This document shows, one piece after another, positions 16,579-25,072 of a DNA stretch of 64,000 nucleotides (positions are counted from its first letter, which is position 1; every line of letters starts with the position of its first letter). This stretch comes from Roseibium aestuarii (GTDB lineage Bacteria; Pseudomonadota; Alphaproteobacteria; Rhizobiales; Stappiaceae). The notes under the pieces were generated by a model, which had not been told where the DNA came from, ran no database searches, and saw only the letters and a list, made by a program, of their open reading frames with translations. Where the stretch lies: positions 1,054,001 through 1,118,000 of the forward strand of contig NZ_VORA01000001.1 in NCBI RefSeq assembly GCF_008477545.1. Direction: 5' to 3'. A program made the translations under genes and the position numbers.

Positions 16579-18735
16579 ATGACCGTTCATGCGCGCAAGG
16601 CGATGCTGCGTGCCGGCACCGTCCTTGCTACTCTTGCCCTGTCTCCCGCTCTGTTCTCTGGCGCCATCCGCGCCCAGGAAGCCGCCACCCAGAATACTGC
16701 TGGTCAGACAGCTGCGGCAGAGGCCGAGGCGGCCGCGACCGCGACCAGCGGCACCCTGCTTGATGTGGTGGTCGTCGGGGCCGGTCAGGAGAAGGTGGCA
16801 ATCGACACGCCCCAGGCCGTCACGGTGCTGGACGCAGAGGATCTGGAGCGTATCCAGGCGCGTTCCGTCGGCGAGCTCTTCTCCGAAGTTCCGGGCGCGA
16901 CCGTGATTGGCTCGTCCTCCGTTCTGGGCGAGAGCTTCAACATCCGCGGCATCGGCGAAACGCTGTCCTCCGACGAGACCCGCATCATCATGCAGGTGGA
17001 CGGGGTCAACAAGTTCTTCGAACAGTACCGCATGGGGTCCTTCTTCGCCGATCCCGAACTCTACAAGCGGGTCGAGGTGCTGAAGGGCCCGGCATCCTCC
17101 ACCCTCTACGGCTCCGGCGCAATGGGCGGTGTGATCAGCTTCACCACCCGCGATGCCTCCGATTTCCTGGACCCGGGTGACGTCTTCGGCGGACGTCTCA
17201 AGACGACCTGGGACAGCAACGCAAACGGCTGGCTTGGCAGCGCCATCTTCGCCGGACGCCCGGTGGAGGATCTGGAGCTTCTGGGCGCCTTCAACTACCG
17301 GCAGGCCAACGATGTGGTCGACGGGGCAGGGGACAAGATCGACGACAGCGACTTCACTTCGCTGAACGGTCTGGCCAAGGCCCGCTACACCTTCGGGGCG
17401 GACAAGGACCAGTCAGTCTGGGGCAGCTATTCCCAGTGGACCTCCGACGAGGACAACCAGAATTACGATCAGCTGGAATGGGGCAGCAGCTTCGGGGATG
17501 TGGACCGCACCGTCACTGACCAGACGGCAATCATCGGTTATGACAACGCCTTCACCGGCAACGACCTGCTGGATGTGAAGGCACAGGTCAGCTGGTCCAA
17601 GACCCTCATCGAACAGACCAATCAGGACGAGATCTGCTATTCGCCGGTCTATTGCACCTATCCCTTCGGTCTGGCCTCCGATTATTCCTACGAGACCTGG
17701 CAGGCCAAGGCCCAGAACACCGCGCGTCTGGATCTGGGAGACAGCCTGGAAGCCTTCGTGACGACCGGTGTGGATGCCCAGTATCAGGAACGTCGCAACC
17801 CGCGCTATTTCGCCACCTACACACAGCCCGGCTCCAGCTCCCACGCGGAAGGCTACACGACGATTGCCGGCGGCTTTGCCCAGGCCGAGTTCCTCTGGGC
17901 CGATCGGGTGACCGTCATCCCGGGCATGCGCATCGACTACACCAACCTGGACCCGACCTCCTACCGCTCCGGCGGGGTGCTGGTGGACAATCTCGACAGC
18001 TCGTCTGACGTCGGCTATTCGCCGAAGCTTGCCGCCCACGTGAAGGTGACCGACTGGCTCGGTGTCTTCGGGTCGGTCGCCCATACCGAACGGCTGCCCA
18101 GCCTCGACGAGGTCTATGCGGGTTACCGGGTCAATGACGTGAAGAAGGAACTGTCTAACAACGTGGAAGGCGGCTTCTCGCTGTCCTTCGACGATGTGAT
18201 CACCGCCGGTGACGGCGTGCGCTTCAAGGCGACCGCCTTCCGCAACTCCATCACCAACTTCTACGCCAGCTACTGGGACAGCACCACCAGCTCGGTCGTG
18301 ACCGACGTGCTCGAAAACGCAATCTATCATGGCCTCGAACTGGAGGCAGGCTACTCCTCCGCGACCTGGTTCGCTTCTGCCGGGGCTTCCCTGATCCGGG
18401 GCGAGAACGAGGTCTCCGGCGACTATCTGAAGGCGATCCCCGCCGACAATGCCTTCGTCCGGCTGGGCTATGTCTTCGCCGATTACGACCTGACGGTCGG
18501 CTACAAGGGCGAGTTCTTTGCCGGTCAGGATCTGGTGTCCGGGTCCGAGAACGCCACCGGTGGCTATGCCCTGCACAATCTCTTTGCTGCCTGGAAGCCG
18601 GAAGACGGGATGATGGCAGGGTCCGAAGTGCGCGTGAATGTCGACAACGTCTTCGACCGGGAATACCGCAATCACCTCGACTACGACAATGGCGCCGGCC
18701 GCAGCTTCAAGCTGAGCTTCGCCCGCTCGTTCTGA
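16579..18735 (+). CDS. TonB-dependent receptor, haem/haemoglobin type
   Basis: A 718-aa outer-membrane receptor predicted to import haem or another iron source with TonB energy. A signal peptide (cleavage near AIRAQE) and a low-complexity Ala/Glu stretch precede a TonB box-like LLDVVVVGAG. The plug domain (SVGELFSEVPGATV, FNIRGIG, YKRVEVLKGPASSTLYGSGA) is close to haemoglobin/transferrin-receptor family plugs. The 22-strand barrel ends in FKLSFARSF with a terminal Phe. The FRAP box of haem receptors appears only as ERLPSLDEVY, and NPNL is not recognisable, so the ligand is uncertain. No TonB or ABC haem genes are adjacent. Confidence 0.85.
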   Translation: MTVHARKAMLRAGTVLATLALSPALFSGAIRAQEAATQNTAGQTAAAEAEAAATATSGTLLDVVVVGAGQEKVAIDTPQAVTVLDAEDLERIQARSVGELFSEVPGATVIGSSSVLGESFNIRGIGETLSSDETRIIMQVDGVNKFFEQYRMGSFFADPELYKRVEVLKGPASSTLYGSGAMGGVISFTTRDASDFLDPGDVFGGRLKTTWDSNANGWLGSAIFAGRPVEDLELLGAFNYRQANDVVDGAGDKIDDSDFTSLNGLAKARYTFGADKDQSVWGSYSQWTSDEDNQNYDQLEWGSSFGDVDRTVTDQTAIIGYDNAFTGNDLLDVKAQVSWSKTLIEQTNQDEICYSPVYCTYPFGLASDYSYETWQAKAQNTARLDLGDSLEAFVTTGVDAQYQERRNPRYFATYTQPGSSSHAEGYTTIAGGFAQAEFLWADRVTVIPGMRIDYTNLDPTSYRSGGVLVDNLDSSSDVGYSPKLAAHVKVTDWLGVFGSVAHTERLPSLDEVYAGYRVNDVKKELSNNVEGGFSLSFDDVITAGDGVRFKATAFRNSITNFYASYWDSTTSSVVTDVLENAIYHGLELEAGYSSATWFASAGASLIRGENEVSGDYLKAIPADNAFVRLGYVFADYDLTVGYKGEFFAGQDLVSGSENATGGYALHNLFAAWKPEDGMMAGSEVRVNVDNVFDREYRNHLDYDNGAGRSFKLSFARSF

Positions 18736-18768
18736 GGCGGCGTGGACCGGCCCTCGCGGCCGGTCACC

Positions 18769-18828
18769 CAGAATACGAACAGCCGGAATACGAACACTCA
18801 GAATACGAACACCCAGAATACCAGAGGG
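18769..18828 (+). repeat. 15-bp tandem repeat, about 3.5 units
   Basis: Units CAGAATACGAACAGC, CGGAATACGAACACT and CAGAATACGAACACC, plus a partial CAGAATACCAG. The core AATACGAACA repeats exactly every 15 bases. It lies between the receptor stop and the terminator, and read in one frame gives a TQNTN-type repeat, but no gene there is convincing. Confidence 0.9.
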
Positions 18829-18846
18829 GGGCTAACCTCCGGGACG

Positions 18847-18882
18847 GAAAACCCGCCGGCTGCAGGCAGCCGGCGGGTTTTC
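18847..18882. terminator. Strong bidirectional intrinsic terminator
   Basis: A perfect 16-bp stem (GAAAACCCGCCGGCTG and its complement) with a CAGG loop, flanked by A and T tracts. It separates the convergent receptor and GntR genes and can serve both. Confidence 0.9.
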
Positions 18883-18962
18883 TGCGTTTCAGGGGTCTGT
18901 GAGCTCGTTCTGCGTTCTGACGAGAGGACCGCCAGAGGGGAGGGCGAAGGAGCCCGAACGCC

Positions 18963-19697
18963 TCACCGCTTCAGGGCGGTGGCCAGCGACGTCGGGGCCT
19001 CTTCCTGCGCGCGCAGGTTCAAGCCGGAGTGAAGATCGACGATGTGGCTCTTCTGCACCTCTTCCGCCGCCTTGCCGTCGCGGGCCTGGAAGGCCTTCAT
19101 CAGCGCGTGGTGGGAGTGGCTCTCGCAGGCGGTGTCCGCCCGCTTCCAGTAGAGCGCGATGATCAGCGACGAGCGCGAGATCAGCGAGCGCACCATGGCC
19201 GTCAGCACCTGCTGGTCGGCGATCTCCGCGATGGCCGTGTGAAAGGTGCCCGACAGGGCCAGCGCCCTTCCCATGTCGCCCGCGTGAAGGGCGGCATGTT
19301 CCGCATCGAGATGCGCCTTCAGTCCGGCAAGATGGCTCTCCGTCATGGCCTGGGCGGCCATGCGCGCCACGGGCGGCTCAATCAGCGCCCGCGCCTGAAA
19401 GACCTCATGGGCTTCGCGGATGGTCGGCTTGGCGACGAAGGCGCCCCGGTTCTTCTCGATGGTCACCAGGCCCGAGTGGGCGAGGGCCTGAAGCGCGGCG
19501 CGCACCACGGTGCGGCTGGCGCCATAGATCTCGCCCACTTCATCTTCCGACAGCTTCATGCCCGGCGCCAGCCGGTGCTCCAGAATGGCCGTATGAAGCT
19601 CTGTGCAGATGTCGAGGGTTCTTCCCGCAGGCAGCGGAAAGAGGGGATGCGGCGCGGGGCCGGAGGCGTCTCCGGCAGGCGGCGTGGGTCGGGCCAT
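18963..19697 (-). CDS. GntR-family regulator, FadR/FCD subgroup
   Basis: A 244-aa regulator with an N-terminal winged helix (LHTAILEHRLAPGMKLSEDE, then GASRTVVRAALQALAHSGLV) and a C-terminal all-helical FCD ligand domain. The metal/carboxylate-binding His residues of FCD proteins are present (FHTAIAEIAD, SHHALMKAF). Members usually repress catabolic operons and release DNA on binding an organic acid. It is divergent from the ABC importer/racemase operon, and a GTATAC-centred operator lies between them, so it very probably controls that operon. Confidence 0.88.
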   Translation of the reverse strand: MARPTPPAGDASGPAPHPLFPLPAGRTLDICTELHTAILEHRLAPGMKLSEDEVGEIYGASRTVVRAALQALAHSGLVTIEKNRGAFVAKPTIREAHEVFQARALIEPPVARMAAQAMTESHLAGLKAHLDAEHAALHAGDMGRALALSGTFHTAIAEIADQQVLTAMVRSLISRSSLIIALYWKRADTACESHSHHALMKAFQARDGKAAEEVQKSHIVDLHSGLNLRAQEEAPTSLATALKR

Positions 19698-19766
19698 GTC
19701 AGCAGGCCTTGCAGGGGCGGGTCATGGCCGCAGGATACCCGAGCGCTGGATACGAAGCAATTTAAG

Positions 19767-19778
19767 ATCGTATACAAT
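19767..19778. promoter_or_regulatory. Probable GntR/FCD operator ATCGTATACAAT
   Basis: Near-perfect palindrome of the form ATnGTATACnAT, the pattern typical of FadR/FCD repressor sites. A related TCGTATGC half-copy follows at about 19789-19797. It is located 70 bases upstream of the GntR start and 172 bases before the ATPase gene. Confidence 0.65.
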
Positions 19779-19949
19779 TTTTGAGCATGTCGTATGCGAA
19801 TTGCCAAAAAATTGTGCTTCAAGATCCGGCGTCGGGGTGACGCTTCTCGGGTGAAGCGCACAGGAACGCCAGGTTTGTGCGGTTTTTTCCGTTTGGCACA
19901 GCGGTTGCAAATCAGGGTGTGTCGACGTTACCTGCAAGGACAGCCGCTC

Positions 19950-20948
19950 ATGAACAAGACCGCCCCTGCCGGCAAGATCCAGGATCTGGAACTGGTTGCC
20001 ACCACAAAGCGCTATGGCGACACGGTCGCGGTCAAGGCCATCAACCACACGTTCCGGGCGGGTACCTATTCCTGTCTGCTCGGTCCTTCCGGCTGCGGCA
20101 AGTCCTCCACCCTGCGCATGATCGCCGGCCACGAGCACGTGAGCGACGGCGACATCCTGCTGGGCCACGCCAACATCACCGATCTGCCGCCGGCGGCCCG
20201 GGGCACGGCGATGATGTTCCAGTCCTACGCGCTCTTCCCGCACATCAGTGTCGTCGACAATGTCGCCTTCTCCCAGAAGATGAAGGGCGTGGCGAAGGAC
20301 GTGCGGCGGAAGAAGGCCATGGAGCTGCTGGAACTCGTCGACATGAGCGCCTATGCCGAGCGCCTTCCGGCGCAGCTTTCCGGCGGTCAGCAGCAGCGCG
20401 TCGCGCTGGCCCGCGCCCTCATCACCGAACCCTCCGTCCTGCTGCTCGACGAGCCGCTCTCCGCGCTCGATCCCTTCCTGCGGATCCGCATGCGCTCGGA
20501 GCTCAAGCGCCTGCAGCGGGAGCTCGGCATTTCCTTCATCCACGTCACCCACTCCCAGGACGAAGCGCTCGCGCTCGCCGATGACATCATCGTCATGAAC
20601 AACGGCCTGATCGAGCAAGCGGGTGGTCCGCGCGAGGTCTTCAACGCACCCAAGACCGAATTCGTGGCCAGGTTCATCGGCGGCCACAACGTGCTGGCCA
20701 CCCCCGCCGGTCCGGTCGCCCTGCGTGCCGACCGGCTGGCCCTGTCGCGCCAGTCCGGGGCGATCTCCGCCACCGTCCGCGAGGTCGAATATCTCGGCTC
20801 CACCGTCAATGTCGGTCTCACCGCCGACGGGGCAGGGGATCTCACCGCAGCCCTCACCGATGCCGCCTATTTCGCGGATCCGATCGAGATCGGCGCCACC
20901 GTCTTCCTGACCTGGAAGCCGGAAGACGCCCATTCCTTGGCGGCCTGA
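19950..20948 (+). CDS. ABC importer ATPase, PotA-like
   Basis: A 332-aa cytoplasmic ATPase of a polyamine/opine-class importer. It has Walker A GPSGCGKSS, Q-loop MMFQSYALFPH, signature LSGGQQQRVALARAL, Walker B LLLDEPLSALD and the switch His in HVTHSQ, then a C-terminal TOBE-like domain. ATG 19950 has AAGGA upstream; an in-frame start at 19794 would overlap the operator and add unconserved residues. It is the first gene of a five-gene operon running to 24868. The ligand is not fixed by sequence; the terminal racemase gene points to a hydantoin, ureide or amino-acid-like compound. Confidence 0.9.
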   Translation: MNKTAPAGKIQDLELVATTKRYGDTVAVKAINHTFRAGTYSCLLGPSGCGKSSTLRMIAGHEHVSDGDILLGHANITDLPPAARGTAMMFQSYALFPHISVVDNVAFSQKMKGVAKDVRRKKAMELLELVDMSAYAERLPAQLSGGQQQRVALARALITEPSVLLLDEPLSALDPFLRIRMRSELKRLQRELGISFIHVTHSQDEALALADDIIVMNNGLIEQAGGPREVFNAPKTEFVARFIGGHNVLATPAGPVALRADRLALSRQSGAISATVREVEYLGSTVNVGLTADGAGDLTAALTDAAYFADPIEIGATVFLTWKPEDAHSLAA

Positions 20949-21031
20949 CACAAGGCCCGCCGTCACCGGCCCGACAGAGACAAATCCAGACCGGGGCCGA
21001 AACCTCCAACGGGGAACAGGAGAGCAGGAAT

Positions 21032-22324
21032 ATGACTGAGACGACCGAAAAGAAGGGCCTTAGCCGCCGCAGCATGCTCAAGGGCGGGGCCGCCGTCGCC
21101 GGTGCCGCACTGGGCTCGGGCGCCATCACCGGCTTCCCGACCATCTGGGCCCAGAACATCAAGAACATCACCCTGCGCCAGTTCGGCACCGGCGTGTCCA
21201 ACCTCAACGAAGTTGGCCAGAAGGTGAAGGAAGACCTTGGCTTCACGCTGGAAATGACCGCGCTGGACAGTGACAGCGTGACCCAGCGCGCCGCCACCCA
21301 GCCCAAGTCCTTCGACATTGCCGATATCGAATACTGGATCTGCAAGAAGGTCTGGGGTGCCGGCAACCTGCAGGCCATGGACACCTCCAAGATCAAGAAC
21401 TACGACAAGATCGTCGGCATCTTCAAGTCGGGCAAGCTGACGCCGGAAAGCGTGATCGCCCAGGGCACCGCGCCCCACTCCGTCGGCTTCGTGGAAGGCC
21501 CGGACGGCAAGACCTTTGCCGAAACCGAAACCGGCTGGATGACCCTCATCCCGACCATCTACAACGCCGACACCCTGGGCATCCGCCCGGACCTCATCGG
21601 CCGTCCGATCGACACCTGGGCCGAGCTGCTGAACCCGGAATTCAAGGGCAAGGCCTCGATCCTCGACATCTCCTCCATCGGCATCATGGACATGGCCATG
21701 GTTGTGGAAGCCATGGGTGAATACAAGTATCCGGACAAGGGCAACATGACCCGGGACGAGATCGACCTCACCATGAAGATCTTCACCGAGGCCAAGAAGA
21801 ACGGCCAGTTCCGTGCCTTCTGGAAGTCCTTCGACGAGAGCGTCAACCTGATGGCGTCGGGCGAAGTCGTCATCCAGTCCATGTGGTCCCCGGCCATCAC
21901 CGCCGTGAAGTCCAAGGGCATCCCCTGCGTCTACCAGCCGCTGAAGGAAGGCTACCGCTCCTGGGGTGGTGGTCTGGGTCTCTCCGCAGCCCTCACCGGC
22001 CTCGAGCTGGAAGCCGCTTACGAATACATCAACTGGTATCTGTCCGGCTGGGTCGGCGGCTTCCTCATGCGCCAGGGCTACTACTCGGCCGTGCCGGAAA
22101 CCTCCAAGGAGTTCATGGACGCCAACGAGTGGGGCTACTGGTTCGAAGGCAAGCCGGCAACGGATGTCATCAAGAACCCCTTCGGCGACGCCATGGCCCA
22201 GGCCGGCGAAACCCGCGATGGCGGCTCCTTCTACGACCGCATGGGCGCCGTGGCCTGCTGGAACGCCGTCATGGACGAGAACCAGTACATGGTCCGCAAG
22301 TGGAACGAGTTCATCGCCGCTTGA
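21032..22324 (+). CDS. PotD/F-like substrate-binding protein, Tat-exported
   Basis: A 430-aa periplasmic binding protein. The N-terminus has a twin-arginine signal (LSRRSMLKGGAAVAGAALGS), so it is exported folded. The mature part (NITLRQFGTGVSNLNEVG) has the type-II binding-protein fold of the spermidine/putrescine class (PotD, extracellular binding family 1). Tat export is frequent for this subgroup in alphaproteobacteria. The AGGAG ribosome binding site lies 9 bases before ATG. The polyamine-type Asp/Glu pocket cannot be verified by eye, so the substrate stays open. Confidence 0.9.
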   Translation: MTETTEKKGLSRRSMLKGGAAVAGAALGSGAITGFPTIWAQNIKNITLRQFGTGVSNLNEVGQKVKEDLGFTLEMTALDSDSVTQRAATQPKSFDIADIEYWICKKVWGAGNLQAMDTSKIKNYDKIVGIFKSGKLTPESVIAQGTAPHSVGFVEGPDGKTFAETETGWMTLIPTIYNADTLGIRPDLIGRPIDTWAELLNPEFKGKASILDISSIGIMDMAMVVEAMGEYKYPDKGNMTRDEIDLTMKIFTEAKKNGQFRAFWKSFDESVNLMASGEVVIQSMWSPAITAVKSKGIPCVYQPLKEGYRSWGGGLGLSAALTGLELEAAYEYINWYLSGWVGGFLMRQGYYSAVPETSKEFMDANEWGYWFEGKPATDVIKNPFGDAMAQAGETRDGGSFYDRMGAVACWNAVMDENQYMVRKWNEFIAA

Positions 22325-22470
22325 GGCTGACAGAACGAGGACAGGGCACCCGATCCGTCGGGCGCCTGACCGCCCTGTGATCCGCCAACGTCCGTCCGGC
22401 CTTCGGGCCGGGCGGGCCGCTCTTCCGCACACCGGGCCGATCTCAGGCCCCCGAACTGCAGGACCCGAGA

Positions 22471-23349
22471 ATGAAGACTCGCAAGGCTCTCGACCCGGAC
22501 AAGCGCTCTGAGCGCGTCAGCTGGGCGCTGGTGACCCCGCTGACCCTCGTGCTCGGCTTCTTCCTGCTGGCGCCGATCGCCACCATCGTCACGGTCAGCT
22601 TCTGGGGCTACAACGAGTGGTCCTTCTATCCGGACTTCACCTTCGACAATTACCTCTTCCATCTGACCTCGGCGGTCACCTGGGCGACCTATCTGAAGAC
22701 CCTGAAATTCGTGGTGCTCACCTGGGTCTTCTGCGCGGTCATCGGCTTCACAGTGGCCTATTTCCTGGCCTTCCACGTCCAGTCCCTGCCGGTGCAGATC
22801 GCGCTGTTTCTCGTCTGCACCATTCCCTTCTGGACCTCCAACATCATCCGGATGATCTCCTGGATCCCGTTCCTCGGGCGCAACGGCCTTGCCAATTCGG
22901 CGCTGATCTCGCTCGGCGTGACCGACGAACCGCTGGAGTGGCTGCTCTATTCGGATTTCGCGGTGGTCCTGGCCTTCGTCCACCTTTACGCGCTCTTCAT
23001 GGTGGTGCCGATCTTCAACACCATGATGCGCATCGACAAGTCGCTGGTCGAAGCTGCCCGGGATGCGGGCGCGACCGGCTTCCAGATCCTGATGAACGTG
23101 ATCATTCCCCTGACCAAGCCGGGGATCATGATCGGCTCGATCTTCGTCGTGACCCTGGTGATGGGGGATGTCATCACCGTGCGCCACATGTCCGGCGGCC
23201 AGAGCGCCTCCGTGGGCCGCATCATCTCCAACGAGATTTCCCTGCTGCAATACCCGGCAGCCGCCGCATCCTCCGTGGTGCTGCTCGTCACCGTGCTGCT
23301 GATGATCGGCATCATGATGCGCTTCGTGAACATCCGGAAGGAACTGTGA
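22471..23349 (+). CDS. ABC importer permease, PotB-like
   Basis: A 292-aa inner-membrane permease with six predicted helices. The EAA loop SLVEAARDAGATGFQILMNV, which docks the ATPase, ends in IPLTKPGI. The basic N-terminus (KTRKALDPDKRSERVSW) faces the cytoplasm. The stop codon overlaps the next ATG by one base, so translation is coupled to the second permease. Confidence 0.92.
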   Translation: MKTRKALDPDKRSERVSWALVTPLTLVLGFFLLAPIATIVTVSFWGYNEWSFYPDFTFDNYLFHLTSAVTWATYLKTLKFVVLTWVFCAVIGFTVAYFLAFHVQSLPVQIALFLVCTIPFWTSNIIRMISWIPFLGRNGLANSALISLGVTDEPLEWLLYSDFAVVLAFVHLYALFMVVPIFNTMMRIDKSLVEAARDAGATGFQILMNVIIPLTKPGIMIGSIFVVTLVMGDVITVRHMSGGQSASVGRIISNEISLLQYPAAAASSVVLLVTVLLMIGIMMRFVNIRKEL

Positions 23350-24188
23350 TGGAACCCCGGTCTCGCTCTTTCTACGGTCTCGCCGCCTTCTTCGCGCTCT
23401 TCGTGCTGTTCCTCTATGGCCCGGTGATCACCATCGGCATCCTGTCCTTCCAGGGGCCGCAGGGCGGGCTGACCTTCCCCATGAACGGGGTCTCGCTCCA
23501 CTGGTTCAGGGATCTCTTCGAACAGCAGGCCGTGGGCGACATCTGGGGCTCCTTCCGGCGCTCCTTCGCCCTCGGGCTCATGGTCATGGTGGTGACCGTG
23601 GTCTTCTCCGTCATGGGCGGCATGGCCTTCCGCCGCAGGTTCCGGGGCTCGAGCGCGCTCTTCTACCTGATCATCGCCAGCCTGATCATTCCCTCGATCC
23701 TGGTCTCCCTCGGCGTGGGCCTGATCTTCAACATCCTCGATCTGGACGTGCACTGGGCCACCTCCGGCTTCGGCGCCCAGCTCACCTGGACGCTGCCCTT
23801 CGGCCTGCTGATCATGTTCGCGGTCTTCAACCGCTTCGACAAGTCTTATGAGGAAGCGGCCCGCGACCTCGGTGCCTCCCCCTGGCAGACCGTGCGCCAC
23901 GTGGTGCTGCCGATCATCGCCCCCATGCTGATCGGCGTCGCCCTCTTCGGCTTCACGCTCTCCTATGACGAATTCGCCCGCACCCTCCTGACGGCCGGCT
24001 CCTACAACACCCTGCCGCTGGAAATCTTCGGCATGACGACCAACGTGACCTCGCCGGTGCTCTATGCGCTGGGCACGCTCACGACCCTTTTCTCCTTCGT
24101 CATCATCGGGTCCTTCCTCACCATCGTCGCCCTGCTGCGTCGCGCCCAGGCGAAACGGGGCTCGGATGCGGGGCAGGGGCTCGTCTGA
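23349..24188 (+). CDS. ABC importer permease, PotC-like
   Basis: A 279-aa partner permease with six helices. The EAA loop reads SYEEAARDLGASPWQTVRHV followed by VLPIIAPM. ATG 23349 shares a base with the upstream stop (GTGATGG). The conserved SYDEFARTLL segment in the late helices is typical of PotC-type permeases. Confidence 0.92.
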   Translation: MEPRSRSFYGLAAFFALFVLFLYGPVITIGILSFQGPQGGLTFPMNGVSLHWFRDLFEQQAVGDIWGSFRRSFALGLMVMVVTVVFSVMGGMAFRRRFRGSSALFYLIIASLIIPSILVSLGVGLIFNILDLDVHWATSGFGAQLTWTLPFGLLIMFAVFNRFDKSYEEAARDLGASPWQTVRHVVLPIIAPMLIGVALFGFTLSYDEFARTLLTAGSYNTLPLEIFGMTTNVTSPVLYALGTLTTLFSFVIIGSFLTIVALLRRAQAKRGSDAGQGLV

Positions 24189-24214
24189 GCGGGGAAGGGC
24201 AGGAGGCGCAAGCC

Positions 24215-24868
24215 ATGCGGCATATTCTGGTCGTCAATCCGAACTCCACCGCCTCCATGACGGAGAAGATCGGCCGCGCCGCGAGCGCCGCCGCCGGCCC
24301 GGGCACGCGCATCACCGCCGTCAATCCGCACGACACGCCTCCCGCCATCCAGGGCCCGGAAGACGGGGCGGCCGCCCTTCCCGGGCTCTTCCGGCTGATT
24401 GACGAGAGACTTGCCGCTGACCCCGGCATCGGCGCCGTCATCATCGCCTGTTTCGACGACACGGGCCTGTGGCACCTGCGCGAGACCTTGAGCGTGCCCG
24501 TCATCGGCATTGGCGAGGCGGCCTATCACGTCGCCAGCCTCTGGAGCCGCCGCTTCTCGGTGGTCACCACGCTGAGCGTCTCCGTGCCCGTGCTGCTGGA
24601 GAACCTCATCGACATCGGTCTGGCCGGACGTTGCGCCAAGGTCCGCGCCTCCGAGGTTCCGGTGCTCGAGCTGGAAAACCCGGCAAGCGATGCAAGGGCG
24701 CGCATCGAGGCGGAAATCGCCCGGGCGCTGGCCGAGGACGGCAGCGGCGCCATCGTGCTCGGCTGCGCCGGCATGGCAGACCTCGCCGCCGACCTCTCGG
24801 AGAGTTTCGGCGTCCCCGTCATCGACGGCGTCGCCAGCGCGGTGAAGCTCGCCGAGGCCTTGGCGTAG
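24215..24868 (+). CDS. Asp/Glu/hydantoin racemase family protein
   Basis: A 217-aa cytosolic cofactor-independent racemase. The N-terminal ILVVNPNSTASMT and the two catalytic cysteines, Cys79 (IIACFDD) and Cys184 (VLGCAGM), are the hydantoin-racemase pattern. They act as paired acid and base to invert the alpha carbon of a hydantoin or amino acid. The gene lies 26 bases after the permease gene, so substrate imported by the ABC system is probably epimerised here. Hydantoin, allantoin-type ureide or an aspartate derivative are possible; no hydantoinase or carbamoylase is in the window. Confidence 0.85.
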   Translation: MRHILVVNPNSTASMTEKIGRAASAAAGPGTRITAVNPHDTPPAIQGPEDGAAALPGLFRLIDERLAADPGIGAVIIACFDDTGLWHLRETLSVPVIGIGEAAYHVASLWSRRFSVVTTLSVSVPVLLENLIDIGLAGRCAKVRASEVPVLELENPASDARARIEAEIARALAEDGSGAIVLGCAGMADLAADLSESFGVPVIDGVASAVKLAEALA

Positions 24869-24992
24869 AAGGCTGCGAGTGCGGAGCTGATGCTAGTTTC
24901 TCGGCGCAATGCATACCGGTTCCGGAGAGTGCGGAATGACATTGTTTGCAGTTGTCTGGCAGATCAAGAGATCGACCAAGTTATTGAATTTC

Positions 24993-25013
24993 TTACCTTA
25001 GGTAAATTTACCT
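24993..25013. promoter_or_regulatory. Overlapping palindromes upstream of the chemoreceptor gene
   Basis: TTACCTTAGGTAA (24993-25005) and GGTAAATTTACC (25001-25012) are both perfect palindromes sharing the GGTAA arm, which gives three alternating half-sites in 21 bases. It lies 60 bases before the chemoreceptor start and may overlap its promoter. Confidence 0.55.
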
Positions 25014-25072
25014 CAGCTTAAGGTTGCAGGTGCCTCCTAGCGGCATCGTCCCTCAGTTGAGAAGCGCCTTAC

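Noticed and set aside
18769..18828. CRISPR-like array
   Set aside because: Units are 15 bp with no spacers and no cas genes are present.
18742..19032. 96-aa plus-strand frame after the TonB receptor with a TQNTN repeat
   Set aside because: It contains the strong terminator and runs into the antiparallel GntR gene; no ribosome binding site.
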